Below, one piece after another: positions 1 through 5,414 of a stretch of 7,717 nucleotides of DNA. The position numbers were made by a program, and so were the translations under genes. The DNA comes from Planctomycetaceae bacterium. Lineage in GTDB: Bacteria; Planctomycetota; Planctomycetia; Pirellulales; Thermoguttaceae. The stretch spans positions 1-7,717 of the forward strand of contig JAIRLW010000257.1 in the NCBI GenBank assembly GCA_031259095.1. Reading direction: 5' to 3'. The notes below the pieces were generated by a model. It saw nothing but the letters and a program-made list of their open reading frames with translations. It was not told where the DNA came from and ran no database searches. How positions within the stretch are numbered: position 1 is the stretch's first letter; each line of letters begins with the position of its first letter.

Positions 1-297
1 TTTTACAACCAATTTCGTTTTACTCCGCAAGGACGTTTTCACATCCAAATTTGTCGTGGAACAGCGTGTCATGTTAAAGGTTCGGCGGCGGTTCTCGATT
101 CTCTGAAGCGTGAGTTAAAAGTCGAAGCCGGAGAAACGACCCGCGACGGTTTATTTAGTCTTGAAGTGGTTGCTTGTATTGGCGCATGCGGTTTGGCTCC
201 CGTCATGAATATCGACGGCAACTTCCACGCCAACCTCACAACTCAGGCAATTCCCGGTATCCTCAATCAGTACAAAAAACAAACCGGCGTAAAATAA
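1..297 (+). CDS. nuoE: NuoE/HndA-like [2Fe-2S] subunit, 3' end only
   Basis: This open frame runs in from the window edge and ends at TAA; 98 codons remain and the start lies upstream. It matches the C-terminal thioredoxin-like [2Fe-2S] domain of the NADH dehydrogenase 24-kDa (NuoE) family, also called HndA or HydC in NAD(P)-linked hydrogenases. The four cluster cysteines are visible in the family pattern: CRGTAC (C18 and C23 of the visible part) and CIGACG (C59 and C63), the latter followed by the usual LAPVMNIDG segment. The family passes electrons between the flavin subunit and its partners in the cytoplasm. Its normal neighbour is nuoF/hndC; here that gene lies 2.6 kb downstream, beyond three toxin-antitoxin-like modules. 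Whether the complex is a hydrogenase, a formate dehydrogenase or another diaphorase cannot be told from this fragment. Confidence 0.9.
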   Translation, partial: FYNQFRFTPQGRFHIQICRGTACHVKGSAAVLDSLKRELKVEAGETTRDGLFSLEVVACIGACGLAPVMNIDGNFHANLTTQAIPGILNQYKKQTGVK

Positions 298-378
298 ATT
301 GTTACCGTTATAAAAACACAACAATATACTCCTCACACTTGAATATTCGTTTTTCGTTTTTTGAAGGATTAACAGATT

Positions 379-406
379 TTGACGGCAAAGAAACGAAAAT
401 AATAAA
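379..406 (+). promoter_or_regulatory. Weak candidate promoter for the toxin-antitoxin array
   Basis: TTGACG at 379-384 is followed after 16 nt by AATAAA at 401-406, 47 bp before the first antitoxin-like start. The -35 match is good and the -10 match is only four of six. It lies in the 155-bp gap after the NuoE-like gene, where no gene is visible. This is a pattern match only; read-through from the upstream operon is equally possible. Confidence 0.25.
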
Positions 407-437
407 CATTACCTAATTTGAAAAATTGTTTAACCAT

Positions 438-452
438 AATAATAATAATAAT
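438..452 (+). repeat. (AAT)5 trinucleotide repeat abutting a start codon
   Basis: Five exact AAT units directly precede the ATG at 453. They are in frame with an upstream TTG at 426, which would add MFNHNNNNN to the protein. The paralogous genes begin at the position equivalent to the ATG (MSTII against MTTIT), so I treat the repeat as untranslated leader. No Shine-Dalgarno sequence is visible here, unlike the leaders of modules 2 and 3. Confidence 0.7.
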
Positions 453-821
453 ATGACTACAATAACAGACCTATCCGCAGTTCATCGGATTCAGGACGAA
501 TTGAAAACACTTTCACCGCAAGAATTGCGGTTAGTTGAAATCGCAATACGTGATCTGCAAAAAGATTGTACCGTCTCCGAACATTCAACGAAAGATTCAG
601 AAGAAGAGGATGACGATTTTGATCTTGATGAGATTTTAAACTTCACCCAAAATCTTGACCTTGACAAAGACCTTAACTTCGACGAAAACGGTTGGTTACA
701 CCCCAAACCGGGTGTTGCCGGACGATTACTTAAATTATGTCGAAAATACATGAAAAACCGCAGCGATGAAGAATGTGAACAATTAAAACTAGAACGAATC
801 TTAAAAGAAAAAGCGAAATGA
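453..821 (+). CDS. Antitoxin-like protein, module 1
   Basis: This 122-aa acidic protein has no family I recognise; the antitoxin role is inferred from its position. The ATG at 453 is chosen over the in-frame TTG at 426 because the N-terminus then aligns with the two paralogues. Residues about 10-38 (VHRIQDELKTLSPQELRL and onward) are predicted helical and almost identical in all three copies. Next comes a low-complexity acidic linker (KDSEEEDDDFDLDE, then LDLDKDLNFDE), and then a copy-specific C-terminus containing NGWLHPKP and a basic LLKLCRKYMKNR stretch. The stop overlaps the PIN gene start as ATGA, implying translational coupling. By analogy with VapB-type antitoxins, the conserved N-terminus may handle dimerisation or DNA binding and the variable C-terminus may bind the cognate toxin. 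Bases 480-593 match 1315-1428 of module 2 at 112 of 114 positions by eye. Confidence 0.7.
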   Translation: MTTITDLSAVHRIQDELKTLSPQELRLVEIAIRDLQKDCTVSEHSTKDSEEEDDDFDLDEILNFTQNLDLDKDLNFDENGWLHPKPGVAGRLLKLCRKYMKNRSDEECEQLKLERILKEKAK

Positions 822-1240
822 TCAAAGTATTAATTGATACAAATGTTGTTTTGGATGCATTCCTTCGCAGAGGCGTCCATACACTTTGGGCTACGAAAAT
901 TATTCAAAAAATTGATATGGGAAAATGTGAAGGTTGTATTTCGGCTTCAACTGTTACGGATTTGTATTATATTATCAGAAAGGATACTCAAAACGCAGAT
1001 ATTGCTTTAGCAATGATCAAGTTGGTTTATGCCTCATTGACAATTCTCCCTGTCGATAAAACAATGATCCGATCCGCATTCAATTCCTCAATAAGTGATT
1101 TCGAAGATGCCGTTCAGGTTTTTGTTGCTAAATCTGCGGACATTGAAATTGTTATAACACGTGATAGAACCGGCTTTGTCAATTCCGGCATGACTCTATT
1201 TACACCGCATGAATTTTTAACATACCTCGAATCGCAATAA
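818..1240 (+). CDS. PIN-domain (VapC-like) toxin, module 1
   Basis: This 140-aa protein has the PIN-domain ribonuclease layout of VapC-type toxins: LIDTNVVLDA at the N-terminus (D7, D13), SASTVTDLYYI (D48), DFEDAVQVF (D94, E96, D97) and VITRDRTGF (D116). These acidic residues would hold the divalent metal. Length is typical for a single PIN domain, and no signal peptide or membrane segment is seen. VapC family members cut tRNA or rRNA; the target here is unknown. It starts inside the stop of the preceding gene (ATGA), with only a weak AAGAAAAAG-type ribosome site, so coupled translation is likely. From base 1199 to its stop it is identical to the end of toxin 2, although its residues 94-127 are clearly less like toxins 2 and 3 than those two are like each other. 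Confidence 0.88.
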   Translation: MIKVLIDTNVVLDAFLRRGVHTLWATKIIQKIDMGKCEGCISASTVTDLYYIIRKDTQNADIALAMIKLVYASLTILPVDKTMIRSAFNSSISDFEDAVQVFVAKSADIEIVITRDRTGFVNSGMTLFTPHEFLTYLESQ

Positions 1241-1400
1241 ACGTATATTTTACTGCGATAAAAAGAACAAATAAAAGGAAAGCAATTATGAGTACGATAA
1301 TCGAATCGTCGGTAGTTCATCGGATTCAGGACGAATTGAAAACACTTTCACCGCAAGAATTGCGGTTAGTTGAAATCGCAGTACGTGATCTGCAAAAAGA
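1199..1400 (+). repeat. Inter-module direct repeat, copy 1
   Basis: This repeat covers the last 42 bp of toxin 1, the 47-bp gap and the first ~113 bp of antitoxin 2. It matches 1977-2179. The toxin-end part is identical; the gap differs by two substitutions and one inserted T; the antitoxin part differs at about eight positions. The gap contains an ATCGCA (1231-1236) and TGCGAT (1254-1259) inverted pair spanning the toxin stop, and an AAAAGGAAAG ribosome site 7 nt before the ATG at 1288. Confidence 0.9.
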
Positions 1401-1602
1401 TTGTACCGCCTCCGAACATTCAACGAAATCTGAAAATAAAGGCGGTGAACCGGACATTGACATCGACGATTCTTTTCCGAAACCGGAACATGTTTTAGAA
1501 TTTATGGAAGCATGGCGCGGCTGTTTGATTGATTTGCCGGATTGGGATAAAAAACAGTTACGTGAAATGCGTCTCAATGAAAAATACGGTGATCAGTCAT
1601 GA
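1288..1602 (+). CDS. Antitoxin-like protein, module 2
   Basis: This 104-aa paralogue of the module 1 protein is of unrecognised family. Its start is supported by an AAGGAA ribosome site at 1275-1280. Residues 9-46 (from VHRIQDELK to SEHSTK) repeat the module 1 sequence almost exactly. A short acidic stretch (PDIDIDDSF) leads into a C-terminus (PKPEHVLEFMEAWRGCL) that is shared with module 3 but not module 1, ending in a unique DLPDWDKKQLREMRLNEKY segment. The TGA overlaps the next ATG. The pattern of shared and unique blocks indicates recombination between copies. The antitoxin role is inferred from the PIN-domain partner directly downstream; no DNA-binding fold can be named from sequence alone. 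Confidence 0.7.
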   Translation: MSTIIESSVVHRIQDELKTLSPQELRLVEIAVRDLQKDCTASEHSTKSENKGGEPDIDIDDSFPKPEHVLEFMEAWRGCLIDLPDWDKKQLREMRLNEKYGDQS

Positions 1603-2018
1603 TTATGATTTTATTAGATACGAATATTATTTTGGATTATGCACAAATTCGTGAAAATTTTTTTGAACACGCACGAAAAATTTTTGAGAAAATAGACAAT
1701 AAAAATTTATGCGGTTTTATTTCCGCTTCATCTGTAACAGATATATTTTATCTTCTTCTGAAAAAAATGGATACGTGTGAAGCAAAAAAAAAGTTAGTAA
1801 AATTATTGAGAATACTGAAAGTTTTACCTGTGGATAGACAAATTATTGATATAGCGTTAGATTCTTCGATAAACGATTTTGAGGATGCCGTACAGGTTTT
1901 TGCTGCGAGAGCGATGAATATTAGTATTGTAGTAACGCGGGACAAGACTGGATTTGTTGATTCCGGGATGACCGTGTTTACACCGCATGAATTTTTAACA
2001 TACCTCGAATCGCAATAA
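1599..2018 (+). CDS. PIN-domain (VapC-like) toxin, module 2
   Basis: This 139-aa PIN-domain protein has an intact acidic set: LLDTNIILDY (D7, D13), SASSVTDIFY (D48), NDFEDAVQVF (D93, E95, D96) and VVTRDKTGF (D115). The N-terminal half is rich in Lys, Phe and Ile, is encoded by notably AT-rich DNA, and diverges strongly from toxins 1 and 3. The C-terminal ~45 residues differ from toxin 3 at only about five positions, and the last 14 codons are identical in DNA to toxin 1. ATG 1599 overlaps the antitoxin stop; an in-frame ATG at 1605 is also possible, but the first start aligns better with the paralogues. The ribosome site is poor, which again suggests coupled translation. The RNA target is unknown. 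Confidence 0.88.
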   Translation: MIMILLDTNIILDYAQIRENFFEHARKIFEKIDNKNLCGFISASSVTDIFYLLLKKMDTCEAKKKLVKLLRILKVLPVDRQIIDIALDSSINDFEDAVQVFAARAMNISIVVTRDKTGFVDSGMTVFTPHEFLTYLESQ

Positions 2019-2179
2019 GCGTATATTTTTACTGCGATAAAATGAACAAATAAAAGGAAAGCAATTATGAGTACGATAATCGAATCGTCAATAGTTCATC
2101 GGATTCAGGACGAATTGAAAACACTTTCACCGCAAGAATTGCGATTAGTTGAGATCGCAGCGCATGATTTGCAAAAAAA
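1977..2179 (+). repeat. Inter-module direct repeat, copy 2
   Basis: This is the second copy of the unit at 1199-1400: the end of toxin 2, a 48-bp gap and the beginning of antitoxin 3. It keeps the ATCGCA (2009-2014) and TGCGAT (2033-2038) inverted pair and the AAAAGGAAAG ribosome site before ATG 2067. No third copy follows toxin 3, and the leader of module 1 lacks this gap sequence. Confidence 0.9.
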
Positions 2180-2396
2180 TCCCGATGTTTCCGAACATAC
2201 AAAAAATAAAGACAAAAATAAAGATAAAGATAAAGATAAACACAGTGATCTTGACTTTGATGAGGATGGTTGGTTACACCCGAAACCGGAACATGTTTTA
2301 GAATTTATGGAAGCATGGCAAGGTTGTTTGGAAGGAATGACGGAAGAAGATTTTTATCGTATAAAATATGAACGAATTACAGGAGAGCCGCAATGA
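2067..2396 (+). CDS. Antitoxin-like protein, module 3
   Basis: This 109-aa third paralogue is of unrecognised family. Residues 1-37 repeat the shared N-terminal block with a few changes (AAHDLQKN). The linker is a Lys/Asp/Asn repeat, KNKDKNKDKDKDK, encoded by AAAGAT-type hexamers. The C-terminus is a mosaic: DFDEDGWLHPKP resembles module 1, the directly following EHVLEFMEAWQGCL matches module 2, and the last ~20 residues (EGMTEEDFYRIKYERITGE) are its own. The start has an AAGGAAA ribosome site at 2054-2060. The stop overlaps the PIN gene as ATGA. The likely role is to neutralise its own toxin and perhaps autoregulate, by analogy with VapB-type pairs; this is inference. Confidence 0.7.
   Translation: MSTIIESSIVHRIQDELKTLSPQELRLVEIAAHDLQKNPDVSEHTKNKDKNKDKDKDKHSDLDFDEDGWLHPKPEHVLEFMEAWQGCLEGMTEEDFYRIKYERITGEPQ
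2202..2240 (+). repeat. AAAGAT-type hexamer repeat inside antitoxin 3
   Basis: Alternating AAA and GAT/GAC/AAT codons encode the KNKDKNKDKDKDK linker. The last three AAAGAT units are exact. Slippage here would change linker length by pairs of residues without shifting the frame. Confidence 0.8.
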
Positions 2397-2818
2397 TTCG
2401 GGTTTTGATTGACACCAATGTGTTTCTTGACTATGCACTGAAACAAAGTAACTCTGTCGAATTGACCGTTCAAATTTTTCAAAAAATTTTTGATAAAAAA
2501 TTTGAAGGTTGTGTTTCGTCTTCAGTGATAACCGACGTTTATTATGTTATTAAAAAGAGGACAAATAAAGAAAATGCACGAAAATTTGTTGAAACGGCTT
2601 ATCAGATGTTGACCATTTTACCTGTCAACCGAAAAACGATTCGAGATGCTCTTGAATCTTCGATGGGCGATTTTGAAGATGCGGTACAAGCCTTTGCTGC
2701 GAGAGCGATGAATGTCGGTATTGTAGTAACGCGGGACAAGACCGGATTTGCTGATTCCGGGATGACCGTGTTTACACCGCAGGAATTTTTGACGTACTTG
2801 GAATTTCCGTCCAAGTGA
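2393..2818 (+). CDS. PIN-domain (VapC-like) toxin, module 3
   Basis: This 141-aa PIN-domain protein has its catalytic acids in place: LIDTNVFLDY (D7, D13), SSSVITDVYY (D48), GDFEDAVQAF (D93, E95, D96) and VVTRDKTGF (D115). It differs from the other two toxins by a clear Shine-Dalgarno site, AGGAG at 2381-2385, 7 nt before ATG 2393 and inside the antitoxin gene, so its translation may depend less on coupling. The C-terminus ends EFPSK instead of ESQ, and the DNA diverges from the shared repeat after the GGAATTTTTG region. It is the last gene of the array, and nuoF starts 94 bp further on. The target RNA is unknown. Confidence 0.88.
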   Translation: MIRVLIDTNVFLDYALKQSNSVELTVQIFQKIFDKKFEGCVSSSVITDVYYVIKKRTNKENARKFVETAYQMLTILPVNRKTIRDALESSMGDFEDAVQAFAARAMNVGIVVTRDKTGFADSGMTVFTPQEFLTYLEFPSK

Positions 2819-2848
2819 CGAACGGATTACTCACAATTATGGTAACTA

Positions 2849-2876
2849 TTGCCGTTATTGTACTTAATGTTATTAC
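2849..2876 (+). promoter_or_regulatory. Weak candidate promoter for the NuoF-like gene
   Basis: TTGCCG (2849-2854), a 16-nt spacer and TATTAC (2871-2876) lie 36 bp before the NuoF-like start; each box matches consensus at four of six positions. A private promoter would make sense because the gene is separated from the NuoE-like gene by the array. Pattern match only. No Shine-Dalgarno motif is visible before ATG 2913. Confidence 0.25.
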
Positions 2877-2912
2877 AACTCAACCCTATCCTTCAACCCT
2901 AACTTATTTCCT

Positions 2913-4898
2913 ATGTCAGCACAACTAATTGACAAGAATTTTTTGAACTGGGCGATTCAGGACGGAGACAATCCGTCTTCGCAATGCGCCTGCGGTTGTG
3001 ACGGAAAATCCGTCGAAACGTGGAAAATCAAAATGGCAACACTTCGCCGTGAAACCGTACAGAAACCAACCATCTTTATTGGAATGGGAACCTGCGGTTT
3101 CGGCGCCGGTTCTCATTTTACTCTCGCCGAAATTAAAAAATATTTGTCCGAAAAAGGAATTGACGCCGATATTGTCGAAGTCGGTTGTATCGGACTTTGT
3201 GTGATGGAACCACTCGTTGATATTCAACTGCCGGGGCGGACTCGATTGATGTTTCAAACTGTTACAAAAGATAAAGTAACCGCGTTGCTCGATGCTGTTT
3301 TTGCCGGAGAAGTTCCGAAAGAACTTGTTATGGGACAATTTCGTACACCGGGTCAAAAATCGTGGGACGGTGTGAAATTTCAGGACGAACATCCGTTTTT
3401 CGGTCCGCAAACCCGATGGGTATTGAAAAATTGCGGTGTGATCGATCCCGCACAACTCGAAGAATATCTCGCTTCCGGCGGCTATCAAGGGTTACGAAAA
3501 ATTCTCGGTGCGGACGGCAAACCTGCCTGGGATCCGATGGATGTTTGTGTTGAAGTTGAAAAGAGCGGTCTTCGCGGTCGCGGCGGCGGCGGTTTTCCGA
3601 CAGGTGTGAAATGGAAATTCGCACGTAACAACAAAGACACGCATCGTTATCTTGTGTGCAATGCCGACGAAGGCGATCCTGGTGCGTTTATGGATCGTGC
3701 GGTTATTGAAGGCGATCCGCATCGGTTGCTCGAAGGAATGGCGATTGCCGCTTACGCGATTGGAGCCGGTAAAGCGTACATTTATATTCGTGCCGAATAT
3801 CCGCTTGCGATTACCCGGCTTGAACAAGCAATCGCCGACGCAAAAGCGAATAATTTGCTCGGTGAAAAAGTTCTTGGCAGTGATTTTTCGCTTGAAATGG
3901 TTATTAAGAAGGGGGCGGGGGCGTTTGTTTGCGGTGAAGAAACGGCGTTGATTCACAGCATTGAAGGTAAACGCGGAATGCCGCGTCCGCGTCCGCCATT
4001 TCCTGCGGTATCGGGATTATTCGGTCATCCGACCATCATTAACAATGTTGAAACATTAGCGAATGTTCCATTGTTGATCAAAAATGGAGCCGATTGGTTT
4101 TCCGCAGTAGGAACTGCCGGAAGTAAAGGAACAAAAGTTTTCGCGTTATCCGGTAAGGTTTCTCGTACAGGATTGGTTGAAGTGGCGATGGGAACAACGT
4201 TACGGGAAGTGGTGTTTTCCATTGGCGGCGGAATTGCACGCGGTAAAGCGTACAAGGCGGTACAAATCGGAGGTCCATCCGGCGGTTGTATTCCTGAATC
4301 TCATCTTGATATTGAGATTGATTATGAATCGTTGAAAACAGTTGGAGCAATGATGGGTTCCGGAGGACTTGTGGTGATGGACGAAGACAACTGTATGGTT
4401 GATGTTGCGAAATTTTTTATGGATTTTATTCAACGCGAAAGTTGCGGTAAATGTATTCCATGCCGTGAAGGAACGCGGCGGATGTTAGAAACGTTGAATC
4501 GAATTACTCGCGGGCGACGGCATGAAACCGGTAAACAAACGCTTGAACGATTCCAAAGCGTGGTTTACCTTGAACATCTTGCGGAAGTGATTCGGGACAC
4601 ATCGCTTTGCGGTTTGGGACAAACGGCTCCGAATCCAGTGCTTTCGACATTGCGTTGGTTTCGGCACGAATATGAAGCGCACGTTTATGATCGGGTTTGT
4701 CCGGCAAAGGCTTGTGTTGATATGATTCAATATCAGATTACCGAAAAATGTACCGGTTGTACACTTTGTGCACGAAAATGTCCTGCCGACGCGATTGTCG
4801 GAACGGCAAAAAATACGCATCATATTATTACGGATAAATGTATCAGTTGCGGAGCCTGCGCCGATTCCTGCCGCTTCCACGCAATAGAAAAAGTGTAA
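2913..4898 (+). CDS. nuoF: NuoF/HndC-like NADH-binding iron-sulfur flavoprotein
   Basis: This 661-aa protein has the full architecture of the hydrogenase or formate-dehydrogenase diaphorase subunit (HndC/HydB), longer than a plain respiratory NuoF. An N-terminal thioredoxin-like [2Fe-2S] domain (about 50-135) shows GTCGFGAG (C61) and GCIGLC (C92, C96). The 51-kDa core has the glycine-rich GRGGGGFPTGVKW (222-234, FMN/NADH site), ADEGDPGAFMDR (251-262) and GAGAFVCGEETALIHSIEG (334-352). A SLBB-like section follows at about 405-460. The NuoF [4Fe-4S] ligands are C511, C514, C517 and C566. The C-terminus carries two ferredoxin-type [4Fe-4S] motifs: C613/C616/C619/C623 and C643/C646/C649/C653. Extra cysteines are CACGC (25-29) and CPAKAC (596-601). 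It would oxidise or reduce NAD(H) in the cytoplasm and relay electrons to a catalytic subunit that is not in this window. hndC or hydB may be the better name. Confidence 0.95.
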   Translation: MSAQLIDKNFLNWAIQDGDNPSSQCACGCDGKSVETWKIKMATLRRETVQKPTIFIGMGTCGFGAGSHFTLAEIKKYLSEKGIDADIVEVGCIGLCVMEPLVDIQLPGRTRLMFQTVTKDKVTALLDAVFAGEVPKELVMGQFRTPGQKSWDGVKFQDEHPFFGPQTRWVLKNCGVIDPAQLEEYLASGGYQGLRKILGADGKPAWDPMDVCVEVEKSGLRGRGGGGFPTGVKWKFARNNKDTHRYLVCNADEGDPGAFMDRAVIEGDPHRLLEGMAIAAYAIGAGKAYIYIRAEYPLAITRLEQAIADAKANNLLGEKVLGSDFSLEMVIKKGAGAFVCGEETALIHSIEGKRGMPRPRPPFPAVSGLFGHPTIINNVETLANVPLLIKNGADWFSAVGTAGSKGTKVFALSGKVSRTGLVEVAMGTTLREVVFSIGGGIARGKAYKAVQIGGPSGGCIPESHLDIEIDYESLKTVGAMMGSGGLVVMDEDNCMVDVAKFFMDFIQRESCGKCIPCREGTRRMLETLNRITRGRRHETGKQTLERFQSVVYLEHLAEVIRDTSLCGLGQTAPNPVLSTLRWFRHEYEAHVYDRVCPAKACVDMIQYQITEKCTGCTLCARKCPADAIVGTAKNTHHIITDKCISCGACADSCRFHAIEKV

Positions 4899-5414
4899 CA
4901 TTTTTCATGGATACGCCAAAGGCTGATATACTTTTCACACTTTAAAATTCGGTTTTATTTTTTACGACGAAAAATAGAATTGCCCCGATGGGTAACTGTT
5001 ATTTTATATTTTCGTGTTGATTATTTTTAACGGTAAATCAGTATTTCCGTCCCGCAGGGACAATACTTTATTAACCGTATGCTTCAGCATACGGCAAGCG
5101 CCACCATAATCCAAAGTCCTGCAAGGACGACACTGATTGCAGTATATTGCTGTTCTATCCTGCTCAAAAAAAGTGTCGTTCCTAGCGGGACTTTAGTAGG
5201 CTGGCATTGATCCATAGGCTAAAGCCTACGGTTAATAAAGTGTTGTCTCTAGCGGGACAACAAAAAGACACAATGTTATTTTTTTGTTATAAAAACCGAA
5301 TTTTAAGGGGAGAGACGCATAATAGGTATTTTTAGAAATTCCTTTTTTGTAATTCAATATTTTTAATTACATAAAATCTTTGTTGGTTTTCGTAAAAATA
5401 ACGTGTTATTGAAT
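4899..5414. other. Noncoding gap between convergent genes
   Basis: This 516-bp stretch has no convincing gene on either strand. Apart from the inverted-repeat element it holds only AT-rich DNA at 5307-5414, downstream of the nitroreductase stop. Confidence 0.7.
4942..5306. repeat. Inverted-repeat element bounded by 15-bp perfect arms
   Basis: TTAAAATTCGGTTTT at 4942-4956 has its exact reverse complement at 5292-5306. Between them, 5049-5134 and 5172-5261 form a second, imperfect inverted repeat built of alternating small hairpins. Left arm: GTCCCGCAGGGAC at 5049-5061, CCGTATGC-TTCA-GCATACGG at 5075-5094, GTCCTGCAAGGAC at 5116-5128. Right arm: a GTTCC/GGGAC hairpin at 5178-5191, CCATAGGC-TAAA-GCCTACGG at 5212-5231, and a GTTGTC/GACAAC hairpin at 5242-5261. 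ACTTTATTAACCGTA in the left arm is exactly complementary to the right arm. The element lies between the convergent nuoF-like and nitroreductase genes. No ORF or clear target-site duplication is seen. It could be a non-autonomous mobile repeat, a bidirectional terminator or a structured RNA. Confidence 0.75.

Noticed and set aside
426..452. TTG-initiated N-terminal extension of antitoxin 1 (adds MFNHNNNNN)
   Set aside because: The paralogues start at the position equivalent to ATG 453 and the extension is only a trinucleotide repeat, so it is more likely leader.
2925..3488. 187-aa open frame on the minus strand inside the NuoF-like gene
   Set aside because: It is a shadow of a strongly conserved plus-strand gene and shows no recognisable domain.
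4942..5306. Insertion sequence
   Set aside because: The terminal repeats are convincing, but there is no transposase frame and no flanking duplication, so only a non-autonomous element or structured repeat can be claimed.
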